Shown: positions 35,721-47,629 of the stretch, one piece after another | How positions within the stretch are numbered: the first letter of the stretch is position 1 | How the letters are laid out: the number at the start of each line of letters is the position of its first letter | From: Dromiciops gliroides | Taxonomy: Eukaryota > Chordata > Mammalia > Microbiotheria > Microbiotheriidae | Direction of reading: 5' to 3' | Assembly: GCF_019393635.1 (NCBI RefSeq) | Contig: NC_057864.1 | Location: forward strand, 447,596,822 to 447,660,821 | Length of the DNA stretch: 64,000 bases | Position numbers and translations under genes: made by a program | Notes under the pieces: generated by a model | Told to the model about the DNA's origin: nothing | Database searches by the model: none | What the model saw: the letters and a program-made list of their open reading frames with translations, nothing else

Positions 35721-36690
35721 AGCTCCATGCCTTGGGATTAGTCTCCAACAGCTTTCAAGTGCTCTGCATCTTCACCCTTCCCAGCAAGCTACCTCTCTCC
35801 CAGGGGCTTCACCAGGCTGGTCATGTTGCTCAGCCAATTTTAGGGCTCTCATGGATGAGAGCTTCCAGGAGCCAGCTTCTTGATGATTTCTAAAGAGTAA
35901 CTAACTGAATTTGAGGTATCTGAGTGTGGGCTTTTCAGGAAGAGGAGTTTTTCACTGGCACACAGCCCAGTAGCATAGGATAGCAACTGTCCAGAGATGG
36001 TTTATCCCTGGCAGAGGATGTGAGATGGGCAGGGAACTGGGTTCTAGGAACTGGAGGAAGGTGAATGGCTCTCTGCCAAGGTAATCCAAGGAGGAGGAAA
36101 AGAGAACCAGAAGAAGGGGGAGAAGGCAAAAGACCCCACAAGGCTTCTGGCACTGGTACCAGGGCAAAAGCAGGCTTTAGGTTGTGATTTATGCTTCTGA
36201 AGGGAAACAGAGGTCAGAAAGCACAGGGAACCAAAGACTCTAAAACAGAGTCCCAGCGTGGCGTTCTGAAGAAATGGGTCTTCCTAGGCAATTTCTCGCG
36301 GGGCAGAAGGTTGGAAGAGAAGTAGGAAGCCGGGAGGGAGACAGAGGGCTTTATGTCCAACCATTTGATGGAAAAAGGTCAGAGTTTCCAGGAACCAAGT
36401 GTCTGCAGAGTATACTCAGGAGGTAGGAATTCACCTTGGCATTCAGTCTTAGCCTATGGTCCAGCCGGCCAGATGTCGGATGAATAGAGACCCTAGGGTC
36501 ATGTATAGGAGAAACGTTCGAATTACCTTCAGCACAGAACACCTAGCCGCCCAAGGCTTGGCACTGAAGACAGTGAAGGTGTCATATTCAATTACAGGAA
36601 GAGGGCAGGCCTTGTCCAGACACAATTCCCTCAGAAGGATTTTAAAGAAAGGCAGATCAAAGAGCAGTGTTAGAAACATAAGTGAGAACT
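35721..36690. other. No gene recognised
   Basis: Repeat-poor, moderately GC-rich. Several short frames overlap on both strands without any recognisable domain. Confidence 0.4.
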
Positions 36691-36692
36691 GT

Positions 36693-37040
36693 AGTGGATA
36701 GGGTCCAGGACTGGAGTCAGGAAAGAAATGTTGAAATCCCATCTCAGATGTTGTAGGATTCTGAGTGAGTTACTTAAATTATCTGAGCCTCGATTTCCCT
36801 TACCTGTAGTAGTAAGCATTTATGAAACACCTACTATGTGCCAGGCACTTGGCAAATATTACCTCATTTGGTATTCACAAGAACTTTGGGAGGTAGGTGT
36901 TTATTATTTCCACCTTACAGCTGAGGAAACTGAGTTAGACAAAGATTGTGATTAGCCAGTCCATGGTTACACAAACACACTAAACATCTGAGGCTAAATT
37001 TAAATGCAGGTTCAGTCTTCTTTCCACTGCATCAGATAGT
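36693..37040. repeat. SINE head fragment plus antisense MIR3-like repeat
   Basis: 36693-36810 is SINE/MIR-like in forward orientation (agtggatagggtccaggact). 36812-37035 is in reverse (ctactatgtgccaggcactt, ccttacagctgaggaaactg). Confidence 0.6.
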
Positions 37041-37074
37041 TGTTCCTTCCTTTCTTTAATATGTGAAGGCAATA

Positions 37075-37280
37075 ATTCCTTCCTTCCTTCCTTCCTTCCT
37101 TCCTTCCTTCCTTCCTTCCTTCCTTCCTTCCTTCCTTCCTTCCTTCCTTCCTTCCTTCTTTCCTTCCTTCCTTCTTTCCTTCTTCCTTTTCCTCTCCCTC
37201 CTTCCTCCCTTTTTTCCTCACTTCCTTCCTTTTTCCTTCCTCCCTTCCTTTTTCCTCCTTCCTTCCCTCTCTCCCTCCCA
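37075..37280. repeat. (CCTT)n microsatellite and pyrimidine tract
   Basis: About 80 bp of clean CCTT repeats, then degenerate CT-rich sequence. The open frames on both strands here are artefacts. Confidence 0.95.
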
Positions 37281-37349
37281 TTTCACAGGATGGTTGAGAG
37301 TATTAAATGAGATGATATGCTTTGCAAGCTGCAAAGTTCCATTTAAATA

Positions 37350-38040
37350 TGAATTATTGTTATCATATAATTATTTTATTTGATCTACACTTGTGATTTA
37401 ATCAGTAGGGGACTCTGGAGGAGAAAAGCCACTCCACTGATGCAGATCAATGACTGGTTTGCTGCCTATCACCTTAGAAAGTGAACTCGAAGCATGGAGA
37501 GACTAAAAGATTGGGTCAGAAGTGGGCTTCAAAGCATGTCTTCCTGATTCCTAGGCCAGCTCTCTCCCAAGATATTATGACTCCTAAGTATAATTATTGT
37601 TCATCTACTCAACATTAAAAATCTGAATATGACTCCAAGAAGTCAGTCTACTTGCTGCTGTGCTCAAGCTGATTCTGAAGTACCTGGAACATTCCCACTG
37701 TTGGGGCAACTCCTGAGGGCTGGGTCCCAACACTTCCCAGACCTGGGAGTCCCAAGGCAGCCAGTAAGTCTCACGCAGATATTACGGGAAGGTGAGAAAT
37801 CTAATGAGCTGAGAATAAATCTGGTGTGGAATAACTGAAAATGCTGAGAGATATCAAATGGGAAAGGCTTGGCTTTGCCTGAACCCCAATAGACCAGTCA
37901 TTTGTCTGGAATGGTGGCCCCCAAAGAATCAAATGAGATCATTCTTGCAAGATGAGTCAATTCACTTTGGCTGAATACTAAGCAAGGGAGCAACCTGTAA
38001 TGAATCCAGCCCAATTTACTGAGCTGTCTACCTCCTCCCC
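37350..38040. other. No gene recognised
   Basis: Unique sequence. The frame at 37629-37838 has no family features. Confidence 0.4.
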
Positions 38041-38049
38041 ATTGTGATT

Positions 38050-38765
38050 CTATATCAGGCAGTCAATAAGTAGTGAGTAAGTAAGCACCTACTATGTGCC
38101 AGGAACTGTGCTCCAGTACAGAGAAGCATGGCTCCCTAAGGCATTTTCTTTTGCACAATATCTAATGTTTATGGAGCACTTCATAGACATAGCTTAGATA
38201 AAGAGCTGAGGGGGACCTTACAGGTCATCCAATGGACGCTTCCCATCTGTTCTATATGAGGAAAGTGAGGCCTAGATAGTTTAAGTGACTTGCCAAAGGT
38301 CACATATCTAGCTAGTGTCTGAGGAGACATTCAGTCATGGGACTACATAATTCCAAACTCTGTCTGCTCTTCCACATTTCTTCTTTATGAAAACAGCTCC
38401 TTCACAACAGCCCCAGGAGGAAGGTAGATGTAAACAATAGGATTTCCATTTTACAGAGGCCTCCAAAAGGTCAGTGAATGGATCACACAGTCAGCAGAGC
38501 CAGAACCCCAGTCTCAAAGTCCAGCAGTTTTCCCACTAGTCCAGGTACCAGGTTTCAGTAGTAGGTAGAGGGCTGGACCTGGAGGGAGGGAGACCTGAGC
38601 TCCAAGCTTCTTTCAGACAATTTGCTACGTGGCTCTGCACAAATCATTGAACCCCTCAGACTCCATTTCACTCATCTGTAAAAAAGGGATAATACCTCAT
38701 TGGGTCATTATGAGATTCAAATGAGCTCATGCAAGTGCTTTGCAAATGGTAAGGTGCTACTATAA
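38050..38765. repeat. Cluster of MIR-type fragments
   Basis: 38060-38120 (cctactatgtgccaggaact), 38190-38340 (aggtcatccaatggacgctt...gtgacttgccaaaggtcaca) and 38400-38545 are antisense. 38565-38765 is in forward orientation (ggctggacctggagggaggg...catctgtaaaaaagggataa). Confidence 0.6.
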
Positions 38766-38944
38766 ATCTGAGTGGGATATGGCTTCTCTCCCTTGCCTTG
38801 GGAGATTCCCAGTCTTTAGGGGTTTCTCATAAAAAGAAAGTAGTTTTAGGGACTACTGAGTTTTGCCTTAATTCCATCCCACAATTAACATCAAACTAAA
38901 GCATTCCAGTCTTCCTGAGTTTTTGTCCAATTCTCAGTGACACT

Positions 38945-39195
38945 TTGTTGTTCAGCTGTTGTTTGAATGTGTCCAACTTTCTAAGAGCACATGTGGGTAT
39001 TTTCTTAGGAAAGATACTGGAGTGGTTTCCCATTTCCTTCTCCAACTCATTTTACAGATGAGGAAACTGAGGCAAACAGGGTAAAGTGATTTGCCCAAGG
39101 TCATAGAGCTAGTAAGTGTCTGAGGCCAGACTTGAACTCGGGTCTTCCTGACTCCAGGCCCAGTGCTCTAACAACTGTGCTACCTAGTGGCCCAT
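38945..39195 (-). mobile_element. MAR1-type long SINE, antisense
   Basis: gttgttcagctgttgtttga, gatactggagtggtttccca, gatgaggaaactgaggcaaa, ending gctacctagtggccc. Confidence 0.85.
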
Positions 39196-39470
39196 GCGGT
39201 GACATTGCTTCTTGCTTATTCAATTGAACAAATTTATTTGAATATTTACCAAGTTCCTGCTGTGTGTACAACACTGTGCTAAACATTGGGAATAATAAGC
39301 TTGGAAAACAGAAAGAAACACGGTCCCCTCTCACATACATGTTAAGAAGCTTCATGTGGTTTGAGGAAAAGGGCTCAGGGTTTGAAGTCACAGGATCTGT
39401 GTTGAAATCCTACCACTGTGAGCAAGTCCTCTTTGAAGTTCAGCTCTTCATTTATGATGTCTCCTCTGAT

Positions 39471-39472
<2 letters not shown>

Positions 39473-39549
<77 letters not shown>
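39473..39549. repeat. (TA)38 microsatellite
   Basis: About 77 bp of uninterrupted TA, strongly self-complementary. The YIYIYI frames are artefacts. Confidence 0.97.
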
Positions 39550-39550
<1 letters not shown>

Positions 39551-39567
39551 CTTAAGAGTGAATATGG

Positions 39568-39719
39568 GGCGGGGCAGCTAGGTGGCGCAGGGGATAGAGG
39601 ACGGGCCCTGGAGTCAGGAGTACTTGTGTTCAAATTTGGCCTCAGACACTTAACACGTACTAGCTGTGTGACCCTGGGCAAGTCACTTAACCCCAATTGC
39701 CTCACTTAAAAAGAAAAAA
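39568..39719 (+). mobile_element. WSINE1-like SINE, first of two at one site
   Basis: ggggcagctaggtggcgcag head, tail taaaaagaaaaaaa. AGTGAATATGG lies at its left (39557-39567) and right (39720-39730). Confidence 0.92.
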
Positions 39720-39730
39720 AGTGAATATGG

Positions 39731-39880
39731 GGGCAACTAGGTGATGTAGTGGATAAAGCACTGGCCCTGGATTCAGGAGGACTTGAGTTCAAATCTGACC
39801 TCAAACACTTGACACTTACTAGCTGTGTGACCCTGGACAAGTCACTTAAACCTCATTGCCCCCCCCCCAAAAAAAAACCC
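39731..39880 (+). mobile_element. SINE of a different subfamily, second at the same site
   Basis: gggcaactaggtgatgtagt...ctggattcaggaggacttga...ttaaacctcattgcccc. It differs from the first copy at diagnostic positions. A third AGTGAATATGG follows at 39881-39891. Confidence 0.9.
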
Positions 39881-39889
39881 AGTGAATAT

Positions 39890-39975
39890 GGTTTAATTCT
39901 TTGTATCCCCAGGGTCTAACTATGTGCTCTGCACCTAGTAGACACTTAACAAATATTTGTTGATTGATTGACTTG
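39890..39975 (+). repeat. L2 3' terminal fragment
   Basis: tgtatccccagggtctaact, acctagtagacacttaacaa, tttgttgattgattga. Confidence 0.7.
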
Positions 39976-40232
39976 TCAAATAAGTAGATTGAATGTGAAG
40001 ATCTCTAAGACTCCTTCCAGTTCTAGAGCTGAGACCCTCATTTAATTAATCTGCATGTGATTTGCCCCTAGGAGCATTACACTTCCCAAGCTTTTCACCT
40101 AATTCTCTTCCCTGAGTCAGTATTTTACTGATAACAAGGGGTTCCTAAATGACGATAGATGTATTATCACCAGGATTGAATGAGAGATTCTCCCCATCTT
40201 GCTAGATTTGTGGAGGATGAAGAAGGATGTGT

Positions 40233-40480
40233 GTGCAGCTAATTGGTACAGTGGATAGAACAACGCTACTCCTGGAGTCAGGAGGACCTGAATTCAAATC
40301 TGACCTTAGTTACTTAATAGCTGTGTGATCCTGTATAAGTCACTTCATCCTATTTGCCTCAGTTTCCTCATCTATAAAATGAGCTGGAGAAGAAAATGGC
40401 AAACTTCTCCAGTATTTTTGCAAAGAAAACCCCAAATGGGGTCATGAAGAGTTGGACATGACCAAAACTAATGAACAATA
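40233..40480 (+). mobile_element. MAR1-type long SINE
   Basis: gcagctaattggtacagtgg, tttgcctcagtttcctcatc, tgagctggagaagaaaatgg, gaagagttggacatgaccaa. Confidence 0.85.
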
Positions 40481-40485
40481 GCCCT

Positions 40486-40512
40486 TGTGTGTGTGTGTGT
40501 GTGTGTGTGTGT
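40486..40512. repeat. (GT)13 microsatellite
   Basis: Dinucleotide tract immediately after a MAR1 SINE. Confidence 0.93.
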
Positions 40513-40653
40513 AAGGAATTCCCCTACATGGACGATAGTTTTCTAAATGATCTATTAGTTTGAACACTATGAAAATCTTACTTTAATGCCCTATTAAGGC
40601 AATGAGGTGACCTTGGGTTCTTAAAGGCCAGGCTTCCAAAACCTATGTGTATT

Positions 40654-40655
<2 letters not shown>

Positions 40656-40695
<40 letters not shown>

Positions 40696-40704
40696 AACAC
40701 ACAC
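40656..40704. repeat. (CA)n microsatellite
   Basis: About 32 bp of clean CA, then an interrupted extension. Confidence 0.93.
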
Positions 40705-40944
40705 ATCCATCCATACATAAATTGTTGAGCTTTGATCTCAAGGTTAATTTCCTCCATGCTTTAATATTTTCAATATGTTGTGAAATGTGAAGGGAAGGGC
40801 CCCTCTCCATCATGGATGCCTGGAAGCAGGCCCACCCCAAGCTTCCACAGGTTTGACAAGAATGACAGCTGAAGGAGGGAGAGGAGGGGCAAGAAGACAC
40901 TACATTCATTTAAATCCAGTTGACCTTTTAAAAATTCTGTCAGC

Positions 40945-41082
40945 GGGGCAGCTAGGTGGTGCAGTGGATAAAGCACCAGCCCTGGATTCAGGAGGACCTG
41001 AGTTCAAATCTGACCTCAGACACTTGATACTTACCGGCTGTGTGACCTTGGACAAGTCACTTAACCCCATTGCCCTGAAAAA
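40945..41082 (+). mobile_element. SINE with perfect 15-bp target duplication
   Basis: AAAAATTCTGTCAGC at 40930-40944 and 41083-41097. The body is of the ctggattcaggaggacctga subfamily. A CT-rich patch follows (41110-41165). Confidence 0.93.
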
Positions 41083-41469
41083 AAAAATTCTGTCAGCACC
41101 AGCACACACCTCCTCCTGTTCCTCTTTCTCTTCCTCTTCCCCATCCTCCTCTATCCCCTCATCTTTCTCATGGTACAGCCTGAAGTTGATAAGACTTGAA
41201 TTCAAATGACTATTCTGTGGGCACAAGCAAGCTACTCTAAGTCTGTGAACTAGGCAGTTGTGAAGCTCAGATGAAATGGTGTAGGGGAAACGTTTTCGAA
41301 TGTCTAAGCCCTAGATACATGTAGATTTTTGTTTTCATCACCATCACTCATATTCGATTCTTTAAGATTTGCAGAATACTTTGCTCATGTTTTCTCTATG
41401 GATCCCCATAATTTCTCTGGGCCATGTGCTACTATTTTCCATTTTTGAGATAAGGCACAGGCTTATAGA

Positions 41470-41705
41470 TAGGGAGGGTAAGGGAACAGTCATTTATTAG
41501 GCACCTGCATTATGCTTGCTAAGTGCTTTGCAAATATCTCATTTGATCCTCACAACAATCCTATTATCCCCATTTTATAGTTGAGAAAGCTGAGGCAGCC
41601 AAAAATCAAGCAACTTGCACAGGGTCATGCAGCTAGTAAGTGAGGCTGTATTTGAACTTGGATCTTTCTGATTCCACGCCCTGTACTCTATTCACTGTGC
41701 CACCT
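41470..41705 (-). repeat. MIR-type SINE, antisense
   Basis: catttattaggcacctgcat, tcctattatccccattttat, tgcacagggtcatgcagcta. Confidence 0.65.
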
Positions 41706-42129
41706 TGCCCAGGCTCAAACAGCTAGTATGAAATAAGTAATATTCTAAGACTATCCTAACTATAATTGTTAAGCTAAAGTTACTGAAAGATTCCCTGAAG
41801 TTTATTTGACTCAGATAACTAAAGACTCGGGTCAATAATGTACACTTTTGGTGTCCTAGGTAAATAAAAGCTAGGTCCCAAGAAGTCGATGATTCTTCAC
41901 TTGTGAGCACAAGGAAGCTACAACCAACTAAATCAATGCTGTATCCCTGATGAGTGTCCTTTACATGTTATGGATTAGTAAACTTCCTTCCTATAACTCT
42001 TAGATTAACTCTATCCTATTGTGTCCCAACTTTTAATCCAAGCAATCAGACCAACCTAAATCCAGCCTGTCCTACAAAAGGTAGTTAAATAGCAGAAGCA
42101 AGTTTTAAATGATGATATTTTACCTATTG

Positions 42130-42358
42130 GAGATGGCTAAGAGGCTCATTGGATAGAATGCTGGTCTTGGAGTCAACCCAAGTTCAAATCCAGCCTCAGA
42201 CGCTCACTAGCTATGTGACCCTGCACAAATCACTTAACTTCTGTCTTCTTTAATTCACTGGATTATCTTTTCCAAGAAAACTATATGGACAGTATTGGCA
42301 TCCTATGATCCATGGAGTCACAAAGAGTCAGTCATTACTGAATAACTGAACAACAGCA
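42130..42358 (+). mobile_element. Old MAR1-type SINE
   Basis: ggagatggctaagaggctca, tatgtgaccctgcacaaatc, then gtcacaaagagtcagtcatt and ctgaacaacag. Diverged. Confidence 0.65.
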
Positions 42359-42583
42359 CTTTATCTACAATTACTGGATCTAATTTCTATCTTCAGTCTA
42401 TTGGTAAATTCTATCTCTAAGTCTTGACCACTGTTCAGTAAGTCTGTCCACCTTAGCCAAGGTAGGGAGAGGGGAAGCCAATTCATCAAAGAATGTAAGA
42501 ATTGTTGGCTGTCCAAGACAGAACAGGCACTCCTTCCTCAATATTACTATGTTCTTCTAAACTTGGCCCTGGCCCAGGTCTTC

Positions 42584-42665
42584 ATAAATAGGACATGGAA
42601 GAGGAAAGAACCCCCAGAAAGAGGGGAGAGGAGAATATTTAACCCCAAAGGGAGTCCAGTCTAGA
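42584..42665 (+). repeat. Dispersed repeat copy A (unclassified)
   Basis: aggaaagaacccccagaaag...agaatatttaaccccaaagg...gtctagaaaa. Similar over about 80 bp to 44122-44203. Confidence 0.5.
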
Positions 42666-43458
42666 AAAAAGGGGAATTACCCTAAATTGTGTGGGGGTTT
42701 TTTATTATTCAATAGACCAGTTAATCATTTGAGTCCATGTCATTGGGCTCCATTCAGACCCACAACAGTAGGTTCAGTATGTCTCTGATGTGGGGCCTTA
42801 TGAAAAGTCCAGCCAACCAGCCATGTGTTTATACAAATATATTAGCTAATGTCAATATCCCAAAGTAAACTCCTGTACTCCATAACCTCTTGTGGATTTT
42901 GGATGATCTCTGGAGAAGTTTGAATTCAGAGGGAAAGGGAGGGAAAAAAATGACACATACTACCCTTGTTCTCATATGCTGTTTAAGGAGAAACTCTACC
43001 TTATATGCCTCAAGGCATAGTGGGGCTAGGTAATTTGATTATAATGGCTCAACTGAATTTGATAACAGAAAATTTGATATAAAAAGTCAGTTGACCCAAA
43101 GGGCAAGAAATCAGGGTTCTGATGGCAAAAATGAACAAAACAAATAAATTCACCTCCTCTTCCCCCCAAATTTCCTATTCTTCCCTTGTATTCAATTCAT
43201 TTATTCTCTCTGAATCAACTTTCTCTACAAAATAGAGACAATAAGATATCCTTTGTTTTGTAGACATATACTATTTTTTTCCAAAATTTTTGTAGCAGCA
43301 TTATATGCAATTGTCCCCAAATAGAAGCAACCTGAATATTTACCAGTGGTGAAAATGGTTAAGTAAAGTAGCATATTATATAATGAAGTACTGTAATGCT
43401 ATTAAGAAATTCCCTGGTATACAAGTACCAGGGAAGGCCTTTCTATAATAATGCAAAG
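42666..43458. other. No gene recognised
   Basis: Unique AT-rich sequence. A few short antisense LINE-like words are seen, but not enough to call. Confidence 0.4.
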
Positions 43459-43500
43459 TGATAGATAGATGATAGATAGATAGATGATAGATAGATAGAT

Positions 43501-43563
<63 letters not shown>

Positions 43564-43566
43564 GGA
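43459..43566. repeat. (GATA)n microsatellite
   Basis: GATA/GATG units with the last 65 bp nearly perfect. It directly abuts a mariner-like element. Confidence 0.95.
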
Positions 43567-43574
43567 TGGATATA

Positions 43575-43761
43575 CAGAGTGGGCCAGCAGTCACAAAGGG
43601 GTCTTATGTTTTAATAACTTTTTGAAAATTATTTTTCTTTATTTCCTATATATGCATATATATCCTATGCATGATGCTATGGTATAAATCAAAAACAAGA
43701 AATAAAGAAATTATTAAATATTGAAACTCCTTCAAGACTTTGTGAATTTTGGTCCACCCTG
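43575..43761. mobile_element. Small mariner-like MITE with TA target duplication
   Basis: A 187-bp element bounded by TA dinucleotides (43573-43574 and 43762-43763). The ends are inverted repeats: the left begins CAGAGTGGGCC and the complement of the right begins CAGGGTGGACC, with 19 of 24 positions identical. CAGGGTGG plus TA is typical of Tc1/mariner termini. It has no transposase frame. Confidence 0.75.
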
Positions 43762-43763
43762 TA

Positions 43764-43925
43764 GATAGTTATAGATATATAGATACAAACACACATGTAT
43801 ACAGATACACATACAATATATTATATATACATATATATTGTACAAATACATAAATATGTACACGTACCACATGTACATGTACACAGATATAAATATATAT
43901 ACATATATAATAACATGCATACATA
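43764..43925. repeat. AT-rich (TATACA/TACATA) simple repeat
   Basis: Alternating tata/taca words for about 160 bp. The tyrosine-rich minus-strand frames are artefacts. Confidence 0.85.
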
Positions 43926-44121
43926 TGGACCATATCAGAGAAAGATTGCATGAGAATAAATGGACAAAGTGGACAAAGAAAGAACAAGGACTTAAGAGTT
44001 ATTGAAAAATTGACATTCTAAGCATCAAAATTAATTAATTTAAATGTAAATATTTTAAAAGCAAGTTTAGTTGGCTGTATTGCTGTTCACTCAAGTTTTT
44101 AATGAAGCACTTAATGAAGTA

Positions 44122-44203
44122 AATGGGACAGAGTAGAAAGAGTCCCCAGAAAGGGGGCAAAGAGAGTACTTGACCCCCAAGAGGGTATAATATAGAAAAT
44201 AAA
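44122..44203 (+). repeat. Dispersed repeat copy B (unclassified)
   Basis: agaaagagtccccagaaagg...agagtacttgacccccaaga...atatagaaaa. Aligns with 42584-42665 at roughly 70 percent by eye. Confidence 0.5.
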
Positions 44204-44234
44204 ATAAATTAAAACAATGTAATTTTTGTTAAGC

Positions 44235-44255
44235 TTGTTCAATTTAATTGAACAA
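44235..44255. repeat. Perfect short palindrome
   Basis: TTGTTCAATT, one T, then AATTGAACAA: 10-bp arms with a single-base centre. Confidence 0.9.
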
Positions 44256-44464
44256 AATTAATGAAATAGCATATGTGAAAGCCCTCTGTAACCTTAAAGT
44301 CTCAAGTGATTTAAATCAACTCAATGTTACTAAGAGTGAAATATGTGCCAGACACTACAACAGGAATACCTCTAAATAAAGATGAAATAATGCTTACACT
44401 CTAGGAGTTTACCTCCTGCTATTATACATATAATCTTATACAATCCTGATCATCATAACTGTAT

Positions 44465-44690
44465 AATTAATAAAATGCTGCATTTGGAGGCAGGAGAAAT
44501 CTGGGTACAAATTCTGCCTCCTATACTTACTAGTCATGTGCATTTGGACAAGACATTGTACCTCCCTGTCTACAAAATGACAATCACAAGCATCCTAACC
44601 TCATAGGGTTGATGTAACCATGCAATTGAATTATACTTATGAAGCACTTTGTAAACTTTAAAGCATTGTGTAACCATTATTATCATGGGC
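44465..44690 (+). repeat. MIR-type SINE
   Basis: aaatgctgcatttggaggca, ctacaaaatgacaatcacaa, tgaagcactttgtaaacttt. Confidence 0.65.
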
Positions 44691-46344
44691 TTCTTCCTCA
44701 TCACAGCTTCTCCTTATACAAAAAGGCATTGGCCATGGGATCCACTTCTCACTTATGGTATACAATAAGAATACTCATTAACAAAAATGTTCACTTATAA
44801 TTAAAACTAGTTTTAATCTATAATAATGTATATTTCCCATATCCTAAAAGTTAAGAGGAAAATGCTCATTATGTTTGAAGATTCCCTGTTGAGAATGAGT
44901 GAAAGAAGTAGGAATGCAAGATGCTTTGACATCATTGAAAGCAATAGCCTATAGTGGACCGGAATAGATACTATTACTGATGGAATCACTATTTTTATGT
45001 TGTACTTTTATTGTGCATTATTTTTCCATATGAAAAAAACATTACATCAATCATGTTCTTCATTTAAGGAGGAACACACACTAGCAAGTATCATTCTAAT
45101 GAGTTTCTTTGATAACTCTTCAGCTACACTCTTACCAGAACTGCAGAAGAACAAGAAACAAAATGGATGGGGATTCTTAAACTCATTTGGGTTTATTGTT
45201 GCTGTTTGTTTTACTGCAAAGGCCTTCTACCAATAGAGAACCCATTAAAAAACTCACCTTAATCTACCATCTTTGTCAACCAACTGGCTGTAAGAATCTA
45301 TTTTACTAATTATTATGCTGCTAGGAAAAGCTGATGGGGCAAGGGTAGAAATTAATTGGTGGATAATTAATAAAAGCTCATATTTATATAATATTTAAGA
45401 GTTATGAACTACTTCCATACATACATTCATTCACTTCATCTATATGAGGTTCAAAGACTTACCTGAATTCACAAAGAGAATTCCTAATGGAACCAGGATT
45501 CATAAGTGGTTTTCTTATACCCCAGTGTGATCCTCTTTCCACTACAACACACTGGTAGTGACAGGTGCCATGAGCTCTCTGCCCCTCTGCAGTGCACACC
45601 TTCATTCCTTTTGCTATGTATTTATATACAGAGAAAGACATATGCATACCCATGAAGACACATGCCTCTACTTTCCCTTTTATATGTTTTGGGAATTGCT
45701 GCTATAATGCCATCATCATCATCAATGTTTAGCAGTCAAGAGGTACTAACATATCTCTGAGCCTTCCAGATGGCTCTCATGCCTTGACCAGCACTTACCT
45801 TCCTTTGTGCTTCAAACAGCAACTTTGAGATATCTCAGGGTTTCTCTATAAATGATTAATAAATGTGTTTGCTTCCCCCAATACACACACACATACACAC
45901 ACATTTTTCTTTATCGTGTTCATTGTTGGAGATAAAAAGATTTGATCAGTTATTTCACAAGTATGATTAATAAATTATAACCCAAATTATGTTAATTTAT
46001 AAACTCTTCTGTTGCATCTTTTAGCCATTTGCCCATGTCAGACTGAAAAAAAGTTTGGTACTAACACACCTTAAAAACTATGAAAGGTCTCAGAAGATAT
46101 TATCAAGAATGTAGCTTTTGCTGACCTTGTGATACAGGGTCACTGCCTGTCCTTTCTGGCTGGTCTGTGTTATGAGCTTCAGGCAGATTACAATCCAGCC
46201 CAATATACAAGATTGTCCCTAAGGGAATATACAACACAGTGGAACAGAAGCATAGCTCTACAATGAAACCCACACAGACTTCCACCAGACTTCCCAAAGC
46301 TGAACTTTTCCCCCACCATGAGCTCTCACCTGGTTCTCTTATTC
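44691..46344. other. No gene recognised
   Basis: Long stretch without clear repeats. The frame at 44997-45236 has no recognisable domain. A (CA)n patch lies at 45885-45903. 46103-46297 is open on the minus strand but featureless. Confidence 0.4.
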
Positions 46345-46515
46345 TTATTAGCTGTGTGACCTGGAGAAAGGCATCTAACCTCTCTTTGCCTCAGCTTCTC
46401 ATCTATAAAATGGGGATAATTATAGCCTTTACTTCCCAGGACTGTTGCAAGGATCAAATGAGATATAAAGCACTGGACAAAACTTAAAGCCCTATATAAA
46501 TGCTTTTATTATTGA
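46345..46515 (+). repeat. MIR-type SINE
   Basis: ttagctgtgtgacctggaga, cagcttctcatctataaaat, ggactgttgcaaggatcaaa. Confidence 0.75.
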
Positions 46516-46599
46516 AAGAGACCCCATAGGTCATCTTTTCTGACCTATGACTTAATAAGGAAACTCTTTACAATATCCCTGACAAATTATCATCCAGGC

Positions 46600-47175
46600 T
46601 TTGTTTGAAGACTTCCAGTTATGGTAACCTACTACCTCATGCAGGCCCTCATCAACTTGTGCTTGGACCATTGCAATAGTCTGCAGGTGGGTCTCCTCCT
46701 ATTCCAATCCATTATACACTAAAGTGAATTTCCTAAAGAGCAGGTCTGATCATGCAACTACCCCATTCAAGAAACTCCTGTGTCTTCCTATCACCTCCAG
46801 GATTGAATATGAAATTTTCTGGCATTCAAAGCCCTTCATCACCTATCCCCCACGTCCACCTTTCCACTCTTCTTATACTTTACTCCAATAATATATACTA
46901 GTTACACTGGCCTCCAGGCTGTTCCTTAAACAAAACACTACTCCAAGCATTTTGTCTGGTTGTCCCCCATGCCGGAAATTCTCTCCCTCCTCATTTCTGT
47001 CTACTGACTTCAAGTTCCAACTAAAATCTCATCTTCTACAGAAAGCTAGAGTCTTTATTCTTTTAATTATTTCCTATTTTTCCTGTACGAAGCTTGTTTG
47101 TGCATTTTTTTATTGCTGTCTCCCTCATTAGATTTTGAACTTCTTGAAGACAGGGACTGTTTCTTTCCTGGTTTT
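46600..47175 (+). repeat. L2 LINE 3' end
   Basis: tgcaggtgggtctcctccta, agcaggtctgatcatgcaac, catgccggaaattctctccc, ttgaacttcttgaagacagg: the canonical order of the L2 3' region over more than 500 bp. Confidence 0.8.
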
Positions 47176-47629
47176 GTGGAATGAACAATTTTTCAAAAAA
47201 AGAAAATACTTTAACTGGCATGGACCCAATAAAGTATTGAGTATGTAAACCCATACAAATGTTTAAGTACAAGGAAAAAATGTGTAAAACTGTGGTCTGA
47301 AGACACTTCATTCTGAAATTTTCATGTGGAAATGGGTTCTCAAGATTTTGACCACTGTATTTGTTACCTGTGACTTTTTTTTTCATTTCAAATTCAATTA
47401 ACATTTATTAAGTGACTGGTATTGTGCCAGGTAATATATACTAAGTATTTGTGATACAAAAGGTCTCTGCCTCAAGGAAGCTGTAATAGCATTATGAATT
47501 CCTTCATTCATTCAATAAATAGGCAAGTTATTAGACCAAATATTTGACAATTAAATCAGTTATTGACTTATTGTGACAATTAAAAAACAAATCATGATGG
47601 TGACAACATAGTAGGGAATGTAGAGATGG
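47176..47629. other. Unique sequence with an old repeat patch
   Basis: 47395-47490 (aacatttattaagtgactgg, ctctgcctcaaggaagctgt) is an ancient repeat fragment. The minus-strand frame 47063-47404 overlaps it and the L2 and is not a gene. Confidence 0.45.

Noticed and set aside
37012..37383. Lys/Glu/Gly-rich and Pro/Ser/Phe-rich frames
   Set aside because: Both strands of a CCTT microsatellite.
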